From Novosphingobium profundi (GTDB lineage: Bacteria; Pseudomonadota; Alphaproteobacteria; Sphingomonadales; Sphingomonadaceae), in assembly GCF_018491765.1 (NCBI RefSeq), contig NZ_JABWCU010000009.1:207309-271308 (forward strand): a stretch of 64,000 nt of DNA, given 5' to 3'. The position numbers and the translations under genes are program-made. Shown one piece after another: positions 18,769-27,223 of this stretch. Under the pieces are notes generated by a model. It was given only the letters and a program-made list of their open reading frames with translations, was not told where the DNA came from and searched no databases. Each line of letters starts with the position of its first letter. Position 1 is the first letter of the stretch.

Positions 18769-19800
18769 ATGAACACTTCGGTTGTCACCTGCGTTTATCG
18801 CCACGCCGTACGCGAAGTTCAACCCGGCAGCGCGCTCGATACCCTGCTTTCGGATCAATTTCAGAGCGCGCCATTCGATCGGCTGTGGTGGTGGCAGGCA
18901 CTCGACCGGCACTGCGATCTGCCCGGTACACTCTATGGCGCCGGCTCGCAGCAAGGCGAGGCCGTGCTGGCGCTTCATCCCATAGGACCTCGTCACCTCC
19001 ATTCGCTGTCGAACTGGTACACCTTTCGGTTTCGCCCGATCGTGGAAGGCAACCCCGCCCTTCTCGTCGATCTAGCCCGTTCCTTGAGAAAACACGCCCG
19101 GCGCATCACGCTCGACAAGGTGCCCGACGAGGACGGCAGCGCGAGCCGACTGGTCGACACCTTTCGCAAGGCCGGCTGGCTGGTCCTGCGCGAGACCTGT
19201 GACACCAACCACGTGCTCAAGCTCGATGGGCGCGGCTACGCGGCCTATCACGCCAGCTTGCCCGGCCCCTTGCGCACGACCCTCAAGCGCAAGAGCGCCA
19301 AGGTTGCCACCACCATCCACACCCGCTTCGAGCCCGAGACCTGGGCCCGTTACGAGGCGATCTACGCGCGCAGCTGGAAGCCTGGGGAAGGCTCGCCCGC
19401 CTTCCTCCAGGCCTTCGCCCAGGCCGAGGGCGATGCCGGACGGCTGCGTCTTGGCCTCGCGCATGACGCGGCACGGCCCGATGCTCCGCCGATCGCGGCC
19501 CAGTTGTGGACGGTCGAGGGGGGAACGGCCTACATCCACAAGCTCGCCCACCTCGAGACGGCGCGAAACCTTTCCCCTGGCTCGGTGCTCAGCGCCGCCT
19601 TGTTCCGTCATGCGATCGACACCGACAGGGTCGATCTCGTCGACTTCGGCACGGGTGACGATCCCTACAAGCGCGACTGGATGAACGAGGTCCGCCCGCG
19701 CTACCGTATCGAGGCCTTCATGCCCTTCGCGCCCGCAAACGCACCGATCCTGCTGCGCCGAACGCTGCAACGCCTTGCCGCACGCATCAAGCGCCGCTAG
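18769..19800 (+). CDS. GNAT/FemAB-like acetyltransferase (BioF2-type) beside the XrtA locus
   Basis: 343-aa protein with a BioF2/CelD-type acetyltransferase domain in the C-terminal two thirds. The pattern is typical: a substrate-proximal HASLPGPLRTTLKRK region, then AAQLWTVEGGTAYIHKLAH, then the VDFGTGDDPYKRDW motif that FemAB-like enzymes share. It may acylate the exopolysaccharide or a precursor. It begins a plus-strand operon with the acyl carrier protein and two hydrolase-like proteins, divergent from the acyl-CoA ligase. An acyl or aminoacyl group delivered from the carrier protein is an attractive but unproven donor. Confidence 0.75.
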   Translation: MNTSVVTCVYRHAVREVQPGSALDTLLSDQFQSAPFDRLWWWQALDRHCDLPGTLYGAGSQQGEAVLALHPIGPRHLHSLSNWYTFRFRPIVEGNPALLVDLARSLRKHARRITLDKVPDEDGSASRLVDTFRKAGWLVLRETCDTNHVLKLDGRGYAAYHASLPGPLRTTLKRKSAKVATTIHTRFEPETWARYEAIYARSWKPGEGSPAFLQAFAQAEGDAGRLRLGLAHDAARPDAPPIAAQLWTVEGGTAYIHKLAHLETARNLSPGSVLSAALFRHAIDTDRVDLVDFGTGDDPYKRDWMNEVRPRYRIEAFMPFAPANAPILLRRTLQRLAARIKRR

Positions 19801-19839
19801 AGGCGCGACTTGACCTTTTCGCCTGATTTCGAGGGCCCC

Positions 19840-20118
19840 ATGGCTGAAGACACCGACCAGATCCTGCGCGCCATCCTGACCGACGTGCTCGGCCTTGCGC
19901 CGGGACAAGCCGCCAGCTTCGAGGCCGACACGGGCCTCTTCGGCCACCTTCCCGAACTCGATTCGATGGCCGTCGCAGGCCTCCTGACCGAAATGGAAGA
20001 CCGTCTCGGCATCATGATCGACGACGACGAGATCGACGGCGAAATGCTCGAAACCTACGGCGGTCTCCTTGGCTTCGCCGAGACAAAGACGCGCGAAGCC
20101 AAGAACGCGCAGGCCTGA
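19840..20118 (+). CDS. Acyl carrier protein of the XrtA locus
   Basis: 92-aa acidic phosphopantetheine carrier. The attachment serine is in the LDSMAV motif. The helical pattern and the acidic C-terminal half (MIDDDEID) fit carrier proteins. I chose the ATG at 19840, which has a GAGG just upstream; the in-frame TTG at 19810 is less likely. It lies 39 bases after the GNAT gene and 20 bases before the next gene. With the ligase and decarboxylase across the divergent promoter it suggests a carrier-bound small-molecule route feeding the polymer. Confidence 0.85.
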   Translation: MAEDTDQILRAILTDVLGLAPGQAASFEADTGLFGHLPELDSMAVAGLLTEMEDRLGIMIDDDEIDGEMLETYGGLLGFAETKTREAKNAQA

Positions 20119-20138
20119 GGCATGCCGGAGCAGCGCGC

Positions 20139-20825
20139 ATGAAGCCCCTGCTCTGGCCCTGCCCCGCCTCCGCGGGTGAACCTTCTCGCGAATACGCGCT
20201 CCAGTTCTCGGCTTCCGGCTGCGCCACGCTGCTGATCGTCCCCGCGCTCTTCGACGAAGGCAACCGCATGCGGCGCCTGACCGTCGAAGTCCAACGCCGG
20301 CTAGCGGACGAGCACGGCATCGCCAGCGTCCTGCCCGATCTTCCCGGCTGCAACGAGAGCCTTGCCGACCTCGCCCTGCAGACGCCCGCCAGCTGGCAAC
20401 GCGCGATGATCGCTTGCGCCAGGCAGCTGGGCGCAACCCATGTGCTGGGGGTGCGTGGCGGCAGCCTGGTCACTCCATCGGGCTACCCGACGTTGCACTA
20501 TGCCCCGGTTACGGGCGCCTCGATCCTGCGCCAGATGCTGCGCGCCCACGTCCTCGCCGCGCGCGAAGCCGGGCGCGAGGAGCGACGCGAGGACGTGCTC
20601 GATCGGGCCCGCCGCGAAGGGATCACGCTCTGCGGACATAACTTGGGTGCCGACTTCATCACCGCATTCGAAGCGCTCGAGCCAGCCGCCGAGGCGTCCA
20701 TCCTCGCGCAAGGCACCTTGGGAGGAAGCGGCCTCTGGCTTCGGGCCGAGCCTTCCGATGACCCCGACCAGGCCGACGCGCTTGCCCTTGCCATCGCCGG
20801 GTGGATCGAAGGTGAGGCCGCGTGA
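20139..20825 (+). CDS. Hydrolase 2-like protein of the XrtA locus (degenerate alpha/beta hydrolase)
   Basis: 228-aa protein resembling the exosortase A-associated hydrolase 2 group. It keeps the alpha/beta-hydrolase beginning (ATLLIVPALFDEGNRMRRL, then LPDLPGCNES), but the nucleophile elbow reads GVRGGS with no serine at the expected place, so classical hydrolase activity is doubtful. The lid and C-terminal region are shortened. It overlaps the next gene as GTGA. It may act as a non-catalytic partner of hydrolase 1, or use another mechanism; both are inference. Confidence 0.68.
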   Translation: MKPLLWPCPASAGEPSREYALQFSASGCATLLIVPALFDEGNRMRRLTVEVQRRLADEHGIASVLPDLPGCNESLADLALQTPASWQRAMIACARQLGATHVLGVRGGSLVTPSGYPTLHYAPVTGASILRQMLRAHVLAAREAGREERREDVLDRARREGITLCGHNLGADFITAFEALEPAAEASILAQGTLGGSGLWLRAEPSDDPDQADALALAIAGWIEGEAA

Positions 20826-21625
20826 CGGCACGGCGCCACATCCTCTTTTCCTGCGAAGGCAGCCGCCTTGTCGGCACGCTCGACGAAGCGGCGGGCACTT
20901 GCGGGCTCGTCATCGTCACTGGAGGCAACGAGACCCGTGCAGGTGCGTGGAACGGCCAGGCGCTGTTCGCGGCACGGATCGCGAAGGCGGGCTGGCCGGT
21001 CCTGCGCTTCGACCGGCGGGGCGTGGGCGACAGCGAAGGCGAGAACGGAGAATTCCGCGCAAATGGCCCGGACATTGCAGCCGCCATCGCCGCCTTTCGC
21101 GAAGCGTGTCCGCAGATCACCCGCATCGTGGCTTTGGGCAACTGCGACGGCGCCGCCGCGCTGATGCTCGCGCAAGGGCGCGGTTGCGACGCCCTGATCC
21201 TCTCCAACCCCTGGACCATCGAGGACGACGAAGGCGACGTTCTTGCGCCCGGTGTGGCGCGCGATCATTACCGCCGCCGCCTGCGTGACCCGGCTGCGAT
21301 CCGCCGCCTGCTGAGCGGCCAGGTCTCCCCACTCAAACTGGGGCGCAGCCTGCTGGGCCTGTGGCGCAAACCGGCCCGCGAAGCCCCGCGCGGCAGCCTT
21401 CTCGACGAACTGGTCGCCGGTATTGAAGGATTTGGCGGGCCCGTGCGCTTTCTCGTCGCCGAGCGCGACCGGACCGGCCTTACCTTCCTCGACCGCTGGG
21501 CCAAGGACGATGCGCGCATCCGGCGCTGCGCGAGAGCGACGCACAGCTACGTCGAACCCGATGCCCAGGAATGGCTCCAGGCTCAGACCTGCGAGGTCCT
21601 TGGGGCCATGCGCGCCGAAGGCTGA
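20822..21625 (+). CDS. Exosortase A-associated hydrolase 1 (alpha/beta hydrolase)
   Basis: 267-aa alpha/beta hydrolase of the type encoded beside exosortase A. Visible features are the oxyanion segment VTGGNETRAG, the FDRRGVGDSEG motif and a nucleophile elbow GNCDGA in which cysteine takes the place of serine, as in other members of this group. It starts with GTG at 20822, overlapping the stop of the preceding gene. It may act as a thioesterase or acyl transferase on the carrier-bound intermediate. A bidirectional-looking terminator follows the stop codon. Confidence 0.85.
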   Translation: MTARRHILFSCEGSRLVGTLDEAAGTCGLVIVTGGNETRAGAWNGQALFAARIAKAGWPVLRFDRRGVGDSEGENGEFRANGPDIAAAIAAFREACPQITRIVALGNCDGAAALMLAQGRGCDALILSNPWTIEDDEGDVLAPGVARDHYRRRLRDPAAIRRLLSGQVSPLKLGRSLLGLWRKPAREAPRGSLLDELVAGIEGFGGPVRFLVAERDRTGLTFLDRWAKDDARIRRCARATHSYVEPDAQEWLQAQTCEVLGAMRAEG

Positions 21626-21633
21626 GCACGAAA

Positions 21634-21655
21634 AAAGGGGGCCTCAGCCCCCTTT
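21634..21655. terminator. Rho-independent terminator between hydrolase 1 and trxB
   Basis: A 9-bp stem, AAAGGGGGC pairing with GCCCCCTTT, encloses a 4-base loop. It has an A-run on the left and T/C-rich sequence on the right, so it can end transcription from both convergent genes (hydrolase 1 and thioredoxin reductase). Confidence 0.8.
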
Positions 21656-21683
21656 CCCCTAGCGGAATAACGGGTCGACGCGA

Positions 21684-22655
21684 TCAGCCCTGGACGGTCT
21701 CGGTAATCCCCGCGAATTCCTTCTCGGCCAGATAGCGTTCGGCGTCGAGCGCGGCCTGGCAGCCCATGCCAGCTGCCGTGATGGCCTGGCGATAGACGTG
21801 GTCGCATACGTCGCCCGCGGCGAAGACGCCGGGGATGTCGGTCTTGGGCGTGCCCGGCTGGACGAGCAGGTAGCCGGTCTCGTCCATCGCGAGCTTGCCC
21901 TTGAACAGTTCGGTCGAAGGCGCGTGGCCGATGGCGACGAAGGCACCGTCGGTCTCGAATTCGCTGGTCTCGCCGGTTACCGTGTCGGTCAGCGCGAGCG
22001 CGCGCAGTTCGCCGTTCTCGCCGGCGAGGAACTCGTCGACCTTCTTGTTCCAGACCACCGAAAGCTTGGGGTTGGCGGCAAGGCGATCCTGCAGGATCTT
22101 CTCGGCGCGCAGGCTGTCGCGGCGGTGGATCAGGGTGACGTCGTCGGAGTGGTTGGTAAGGTAGAGGGCTTCCTCGACGGCGGTGTTGCCGCCACCGATC
22201 ACGACCACCTTCTTGCCGCGGTAGAAGAAGCCGTCGCACGTCGCGCACGCCGAAACACCCTTGCCCGAAAGCGCCTGCTCACCCGGAACGCCCAGCCACT
22301 TGGCCTGCGCGCCCGTCGCGATCACCAGCGTATCACCTTCGTAGGTGTCGCCGCCGTCACCGGTGGCAACGAAGGTCGAGCCCGAAAGATCGACGTTGGT
22401 GATCGTGTCCCACATCATACGCGTACCCACGTGTTCGGCCTGGGCCTGCATTTCCTGCATCAGCCAGGGGCCCTGGATCACCTCGCGAAAGCCGGGATAG
22501 TTTTCCACATCGGTGGTGATCGTCAGCTGGCCGCCGGGCTGGAGACCTTGCACCACGATCGGCTCCATCCCCGCGCGCGCGCCGTAGATCGCGGCGGAAA
22601 GGCCCGCCGGGCCCGATCCGATGATGAGCATGCGGGTCTTGTGATTGGTTGCCAT
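21684..22655 (-). CDS. trxB: Thioredoxin-disulfide reductase
   Basis: 323-aa FAD/NADPH flavoenzyme that reduces thioredoxin in the cytoplasm. The FAD-binding motif is GSGPAGLSAAIYGAR. The redox-active site is CATC in SACATCDGFFY, followed by the NADPH-binding GGGNTAVEEA. The C-terminal GVFAAGDV motif binds FAD. Length is normal for the family. I chose the ATG at 22655 with GGAGA upstream; a longer frame extends into noncoding sequence. It is a stand-alone gene, convergent with the XrtA hydrolases. Confidence 0.97.
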   Translation of the reverse strand: MATNHKTRMLIIGSGPAGLSAAIYGARAGMEPIVVQGLQPGGQLTITTDVENYPGFREVIQGPWLMQEMQAQAEHVGTRMMWDTITNVDLSGSTFVATGDGGDTYEGDTLVIATGAQAKWLGVPGEQALSGKGVSACATCDGFFYRGKKVVVIGGGNTAVEEALYLTNHSDDVTLIHRRDSLRAEKILQDRLAANPKLSVVWNKKVDEFLAGENGELRALALTDTVTGETSEFETDGAFVAIGHAPSTELFKGKLAMDETGYLLVQPGTPKTDIPGVFAAGDVCDHVYRQAITAAGMGCQAALDAERYLAEKEFAGITETVQG

Positions 22656-22853
22656 GGGGCGGTCTCCGGAAGAAAAGGCGGGAATCGGGCGCAAATATCG
22701 AGCGGCGGAGATAGGAACTTTCCCACCCCTTTGCCAAGCCACGCCGCCTAAGGTTTTCGTTGCCGCGCCTAAATCGCGACTTGGCCCGCATGGCAAGCCC
22801 CTCGCCCACAAGACCATGTTGACCTTCCCCATCCCAAGCGCCACCTCTCGGCC

Positions 22854-23732
22854 ATGACGTCCACGCTTGGCCCCACCTCCAATCGCTTCGTATCGCAGCG
22901 CCTGCGCCTCAATTACGTCGACTGGGGCAACCCCGAAGCGCCGCCGCTGATCCTTCTCCATGGCTGGCGCGACCATTGCCGCAGCTGGGACTGGGTGGCG
23001 CAGGACTTGCGCCGCGACTGGCACGTCATATGCCCGGACTTGCGCGGGCATGGCGACAGCGACTGGTCGCCCGAGGGCCATTACGGAATGGACGCCTTCG
23101 TGTTCGACCTCGCCCAACTCGTCCACACGCTCGGCTACCCCCAAGTGACGATCATCGGCCATTCGCTGGGCGGCGCGATCGCCACTCGCTTCACCGGCCT
23201 CTATCCCGAACGCGTGGAAAAGCTTGTTTCGATCGAAGGCCTTGGGCGTTCAGGCACCGACCCGACACATGCCGAGGGCGGCAATCCCGCCGAACGCCTG
23301 CGGCAATGGATCGCGAACAAGCGGATGGCCGCCGCGCGCACGCCTCGGCGATACACAACGCGGCGCGCGGCTTTCGAGCGCATGCTTTCGGAAAATCCCA
23401 ACCTCAGCGAAGAGCAGGCCCGCCACCTGACGACCCATGGCGCGAGCCGCAACGAGGATGGAAGCTGGAGCTGGAAGTTCGACAACTACCTCAACGTCTC
23501 GGGGACGGCGGACCTTGCCACACCCGAGGTCTTTGCCCTGTGGCAGGCCATCACCTGCCCCGTACTGCTGGCGTGGGGCGAGAACAGCTTCGCAAGCCGC
23601 CCCGACCTCGACGGCCGCATGGCGCATTTCGCAAACGCACGCCTGATCACATATGCGCGGGCCGGACACTGGGTGCACCATGACCAGCTCGCCGGCTTGT
23701 TGGGCGATATCCGCGAATTCCTGGGTTCGTGA
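22854..23732 (+). CDS. Alpha/beta hydrolase
   Basis: 292-aa alpha/beta-fold hydrolase, probably cytoplasmic. The oxyanion-hole motif is LLHGWRDH, the DLRGHGDSD strand/turn is typical, and the nucleophile elbow is GHSLGG with the serine present. The acid (near WGENSF) and the catalytic histidine (in RAGHWVHHD) complete the triad. The substrate is unknown; esterase, epoxide-hydrolase and dehalogenase relatives share this pattern. It is monocistronic and divergent from trxB. Confidence 0.85.
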   Translation: MTSTLGPTSNRFVSQRLRLNYVDWGNPEAPPLILLHGWRDHCRSWDWVAQDLRRDWHVICPDLRGHGDSDWSPEGHYGMDAFVFDLAQLVHTLGYPQVTIIGHSLGGAIATRFTGLYPERVEKLVSIEGLGRSGTDPTHAEGGNPAERLRQWIANKRMAAARTPRRYTTRRAAFERMLSENPNLSEEQARHLTTHGASRNEDGSWSWKFDNYLNVSGTADLATPEVFALWQAITCPVLLAWGENSFASRPDLDGRMAHFANARLITYARAGHWVHHDQLAGLLGDIREFLGS

Positions 23733-23763
23733 ACTTCCTGACGACAACGCCAGGCAGACACAC

Positions 23764-24015
23764 TCAGCGAAAGACCTGCCGTCCCGCCACCATTCCCAGC
23801 CTGGATAGCTCGCGACCCGACTTGGACTGCTCGCGCGCGTCGGACGATGCGGGTTTGGCAAAAGGAAGCGCGAAAGCCGCCACCGCCAGCCCCATCGCGA
23901 GTATGACACCCGGAATGACCATGCCCGCTGCGCGCGAGCGCATGCGGTCGGTTTCCCAGCTCTCGGTCTGCTGGTCGCTTTCCGTCAGGTTTGGGGGCGG
24001 GGAATCAGGCGTCAT
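23764..24015 (-). CDS. Small single-pass membrane protein of unknown function
   Basis: 83-aa protein with a polar, acidic N-terminus (about 30 residues), one membrane segment (AAGMVIPGVILAMGLAVAAFAL, about residues 29-50) and a basic C-terminal tail. The ATG at 24015 has AAGG directly upstream. It is convergent with the hydrolase gene. I do not recognise a family. Strong hydrophobic patterning and a proper start favour a real gene. Confidence 0.5.
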   Translation of the reverse strand: MTPDSPPPNLTESDQQTESWETDRMRSRAAGMVIPGVILAMGLAVAAFALPFAKPASSDAREQSKSGRELSRLGMVAGRQVFR

Positions 24016-24068
24016 CCTTGCACCAACGCAGGTGCCCGCACATTGTTTCCGCCAGAGCGAAGCCGCAA

Positions 24069-24350
24069 TCAGGTGAGCAGGAAATATCCCAGCACGGCCC
24101 AGCAGGCGACGCTTAGCAGCACAGCGGCGACAAGACCCCGCGGATCGTGTTCGCTGGCATCGTCTTCCAGACGCTGCGTGGCATAGACCTCACGGAGACC
24201 TGCCTCGAAAATGGTTCCTTTGTTTTCGGCGACCTGCACTTTCACATCCTCAGAAATAGAACGGTGACGCCCTTTCACGTCCACCCTTCGATTTATCCCT
24301 AACGGTCTGGAAGCACCTGTTGGCGTCTTTGGCCCGACCTTTCGATACAT
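24069..24350 (-). CDS. Hypothetical tail-anchored membrane protein
   Basis: 93 aa from the ATG at 24350. Upstream in-frame ATG (24383) and TTG (24413) codons are alternatives, and none has a convincing ribosome-binding site. The first ~70 residues are charged and polar, and the last ~22 (LVAAVLLSVACWAVLGYFLL) form one membrane helix ending two residues before the stop, a tail-anchor arrangement. No family is recognised. It lies 53 bases upstream of the other small membrane protein on the same strand and may be co-transcribed with it. Confidence 0.4.
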   Translation of the reverse strand: MYRKVGPKTPTGASRPLGINRRVDVKGRHRSISEDVKVQVAENKGTIFEAGLREVYATQRLEDDASEHDPRGLVAAVLLSVACWAVLGYFLLT

Positions 24351-24771
24351 GCCAATATAACAAGATTGCGCAAAATACTCCATATGGAATGCGACACGCG
24401 TCCAAAATGACAACTTCGTGCCTCGCGTGGAATTTTTCTCCTAAAGTATTGTAATTTTATGTCTTTTCGGCGACAGAAAATACAGAGGCCCAAATCGATC
24501 TCACGCAGCGCAACAAAATCCATAATCGCGCTAAAATGCGGCCTTGCGAACGTTACCGTCTCCTTGACACGCGACCTATGCGGCACGGCACAATTTCCAT
24601 GCCAGATCCTGCTGCAAAGCAACAGAAACGCCGGATTTCCGCAGGTTTCAGGACTCGGTTGCACCGCCTGCCAATGTGCCCTGACGTGATTCGCGCAGGC
24701 GTGCAAGAAAGGGATCGGAAAGCAGTCCCCCCGATCCCTCCCGGCTATTTCGTCAGGCCATCCGGCGAAAT
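24351..24771. other. Intergenic region, no gene supported
   Basis: About 420 bases, more AT-rich than the surroundings. A possible promoter for the tail-anchored protein lies here on the minus strand, but I cannot assign -35/-10 boxes with confidence. Open frames in this stretch have no ribosome-binding site and no recognisable composition. The right end contains the terminator of the formaldehyde operon. Confidence 0.5.
24711..24738 (-). terminator. Rho-independent terminator of the formaldehyde operon
   Basis: On the minus strand an 8-bp stem (GGGATCGG with CCGATCCC) and a 12-base loop are followed by TTTCTT. It begins about 34 bases after the stop of the S-formylglutathione hydrolase gene, the last gene of the operon. 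Confidence 0.7.
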
Positions 24772-25611
24772 TCAGGAGTGCAGATGCTCCGCGTGCCAGG
24801 CGACATGCTCGGGCATGAAGGTCGAGATGAAGTAGTAGGAGTGGTCATAGCCAGGCTGCATTCGGATAGTGGCCGACATGCCTGCCGCCGCACAGGCCTC
24901 TTCGAGAAGGCCAGTGCGCAATTGCTCCTCGAGAAAGCCGTCTGCGCTTCCCTGATCGACCAGCAGATGCGCAGCGCGCGCACCATCGGCGATCAGTGCG
25001 CAGGCGTCGTATTCGCGCCAGGCCACGCGATCAGCACCGATATAGCCGGACAGGGCCTTTTCGCCCCAAGGACAGGCGAGCGGCGAGACGATCGGCGAAA
25101 ATGCGCTGATCGAACGGAACCGCCCGGGATTGCGCAACCCGATCGTGAGCGCACCGTGCCCGCCCATCGAATGCCCGGTAATCGCCTGGCGCGTCATGTC
25201 GGCCGGAAACGCGGACGCGATGAGGTCGGGCAGTTCGGTTTCGATGTAGGAGCGCATGCGGAAATGCGTGCTCCACGGCGCCTGCGTCGCATCGACGTAG
25301 AAGCCTGCACCTTTCCCGAAGTCGTAGCCCGCATCGTCGGGCACATCGTCACCGCGCGGGCTCGTGTCGGGCGCCACGAAAATGATCCCGTGCTCGGCGC
25401 AGGCCGCCCGGAACTCGCCCTTTTCGGTGACGTTGGCGTGGGTGCAGGTGAGCCCCGAGAGGTACCACAGGACCGGCAGCTTCGCACCCTCGGCGTGGTC
25501 GGGCACGAAGACCGAGAACGTCATCTCGGTCCCGGTCTCGGCGGAACGGTGCGTGTAGACGCCCTGTGTCCCGCCATGGCTGCGATTGGTCGATACCGTC
25601 TCGAGGCTCAT
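24772..25611 (-). CDS. fghA: S-formylglutathione hydrolase
   Basis: 279-aa esterase-D type serine hydrolase that converts S-formylglutathione to formate and glutathione. The nucleophile elbow is GHSMGGHGA, the SGLTCT segment near residue 53 is conserved in the family, and the C-terminal GYDHSYYFI contains the catalytic histidine. Full length. The ATG at 25611 is preceded by AGGGAT. It is the third gene of a minus-strand operon after the glutathione-dependent dehydrogenase and a VOC protein, the expected partner for formaldehyde oxidation. Confidence 0.96.
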   Translation of the reverse strand: MSLETVSTNRSHGGTQGVYTHRSAETGTEMTFSVFVPDHAEGAKLPVLWYLSGLTCTHANVTEKGEFRAACAEHGIIFVAPDTSPRGDDVPDDAGYDFGKGAGFYVDATQAPWSTHFRMRSYIETELPDLIASAFPADMTRQAITGHSMGGHGALTIGLRNPGRFRSISAFSPIVSPLACPWGEKALSGYIGADRVAWREYDACALIADGARAAHLLVDQGSADGFLEEQLRTGLLEEACAAAGMSATIRMQPGYDHSYYFISTFMPEHVAWHAEHLHS

Positions 25612-25621
25612 CGGCTATCCC

Positions 25622-25999
25622 TTATGCCGCTACGTGCCAGAGGCAGAGCTTGTTGTTGTCCGGATCGCGCAGATAGGCGCCATAGCTGCCCGGAAAGGCC
25701 GCACGCGGGCCGGGCTCACCGTCACAGGTGCCGCCAGCGGCGATGCCGGCCTTGTACGCCGCGTCCACCGCCTCGGGGCTCGCTGCCTTGAGGCCGATCG
25801 TGCCGCCGTTGGAGAACGAGGCCGGCTCGCCGTTCGCGGGCGCGCCAACGATGAAGTTGGCGGTGCCGTCGGAATAGACGAAGGCCGCGCCGTCCTTGAT
25901 GCCGAAGCCCTCCTTGAGGCCATAGGCACCGAATAGCGCGTCATAGAAGGTCTTGGCCGCGACCGGATCGTTGGTGCCGACGAAGATATGGCTGAACAT
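25622..25999 (-). CDS. VOC (glyoxalase-fold) protein in the formaldehyde operon
   Basis: 125-aa vicinal-oxygen-chelate protein. It begins with MFSHIFVGTNDP, has the internal FGAYG region, and ends with YLRDPDNNKLCLWH, the usual last strand with a metal-ligand-like position. It sits between the class III dehydrogenase and the hydrolase, with gaps of 14 and 10 bases, so it is almost certainly co-transcribed. It could help form or remove glutathione adducts, but the reaction is not established. The start is an ATG with AGGAG upstream. Confidence 0.88.
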   Translation of the reverse strand: MFSHIFVGTNDPVAAKTFYDALFGAYGLKEGFGIKDGAAFVYSDGTANFIVGAPANGEPASFSNGGTIGLKAASPEAVDAAYKAGIAAGGTCDGEPGPRAAFPGSYGAYLRDPDNNKLCLWHVAA

Positions 26000-26013
26000 C
26001 GAAAGGGAACTCC

Positions 26014-27126
26014 TCAGTAGACGACGACCGAGCGAATGGATTCGCCCGCGTGCATCAGATCGAACGCCTTGTTGATGTCTTCAAGCCCCATGACGTGGGT
26101 AATCATCGGATCGATCTGGATTTTTCCATCCATGTACCAGTCAACAATCTTGGGCACGTCGGTCCGGCCCTTGGCCCCGCCGAACGCGGTGCCCTTCCAC
26201 ACGCGGCCAGTCACCAACTGGAATGGGCGGGTGCTGATTTCCTTGCCCGCCTCGGCCACGCCGATGATGATGCTCTCGCCCCAGCCGCGGTGGCAGCATT
26301 CGAGCGCGGTACGCATGACCTCGGTGTTGCCGGTGCAGTCGAAGGTGTAGTCGGCTCCACCATCGGTCATCTGGAGGATCCTGGCGATCACGTCCTCGCG
26401 GCTCATGCCCTTGGTGTTGAGGAAGTCGGTCATGCCGAACTTGCGGCCCCATTCCTCGCGGTCGGGGTTGATGTCGACGCCGATGATCTTGTTGGCGCCG
26501 GCCAGCTTGGCACCCTGGATCACGTTGAGCCCGATCCCGCCGAGGCCGAATACGGCCACGTTGTCGCCCACCTGGACCTTGGCGGTGTTGACCACCGCGC
26601 CCACGCCCGTGGTCACGCCGCAGCCGATGTAGCACGAGGACTGGAACGGCGCGTCCTTGCGGATCTTGGCGAGCGCGATCTCGGGCAGCACGGTGAAGTT
26701 CGAGAAGGTCGAGCAGCCCATGTAATGGAAGATCGTCTGGCCCTTGTAGGAGAACCGGCTGGTGCCGTCGGGCATCAGGCCCTGCCCCTGGGTCGAGCGG
26801 ATCGAGGTGCACAGGTTGGACTTGCCCGAGGTGCAGGTTTTGCACTGGCGGCACTCGGGCGTGTAAAGCGGGATCACATGGTCGTCGACGGCGACCGAAG
26901 TCACGCCGGGGCCCACCTCGCGCACGATCCCGGCGCCTTCATGGCCCAGGATCGAGGGGAACAGGCCCTCGGAATCGAACCCGTCGAGCGTATAGGCATC
27001 GGTGTGACAGATGCCGGTCGCCATGATCTCGACGAGGACCTCGCCCGCCTTGGGGCCTTCCAGGTCAACTTCCACGATTTCCAAGGGCTTCTTGGCTTCG
27101 AACGCTACGGCGGCGCGAGTCTTCAT
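26014..27126 (-). CDS. frmA: S-(hydroxymethyl)glutathione dehydrogenase / class III alcohol dehydrogenase
   Basis: 370-aa zinc-dependent enzyme that oxidises the formaldehyde-glutathione adduct with NAD+. The catalytic-zinc motif GHEGAGIV and the four-cysteine structural-zinc loop ([15 protein letters not shown]) are intact. The Rossmann motif is [14 protein letters not shown]. Length is typical. The ATG at 27126 has AGGAG upstream. First gene of the detoxification operon; the divergent LysR gene is the likely regulator in place of FrmR. Confidence 0.97.
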   Translation of the reverse strand: MKTRAAVAFEAKKPLEIVEVDLEGPKAGEVLVEIMATGICHTDAYTLDGFDSEGLFPSILGHEGAGIVREVGPGVTSVAVDDHVIPLYTPECRQCKTCTSGKSNLCTSIRSTQGQGLMPDGTSRFSYKGQTIFHYMGCSTFSNFTVLPEIALAKIRKDAPFQSSCYIGCGVTTGVGAVVNTAKVQVGDNVAVFGLGGIGLNVIQGAKLAGANKIIGVDINPDREEWGRKFGMTDFLNTKGMSREDVIARILQMTDGGADYTFDCTGNTEVMRTALECCHRGWGESIIIGVAEAGKEISTRPFQLVTGRVWKGTAFGGAKGRTDVPKIVDWYMDGKIQIDPMITHVMGLEDINKAFDLMHAGESIRSVVVY

Positions 27127-27200
27127 GCGCAGGTCTCCTCTGATTGGCGGGTCTTCTAACGCGTTGCCGAATTCGCGTGAATGGGGTTGTTTTGCAAAGC

Positions 27201-27222
27201 ATTATAACACTACAGGGATAAT
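27201..27222. promoter_or_regulatory. Possible LysR operator upstream of the LysR gene and frmA
   Basis: A perfect inverted repeat, ATTAT-N12-ATAAT, ends two bases before the LysR start and lies in the divergent region shared with frmA. Spacing resembles the LysR-type box seen at 36633-36658. Binding is inferred. Confidence 0.35.
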
Positions 27223-27223
27223 C

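Noticed and set aside
24299..24706. A 135-codon minus-strand frame in the AT-rich intergenic region
   Set aside because: No ribosome-binding site, no domain, and it overlaps the better supported small membrane protein in another frame.
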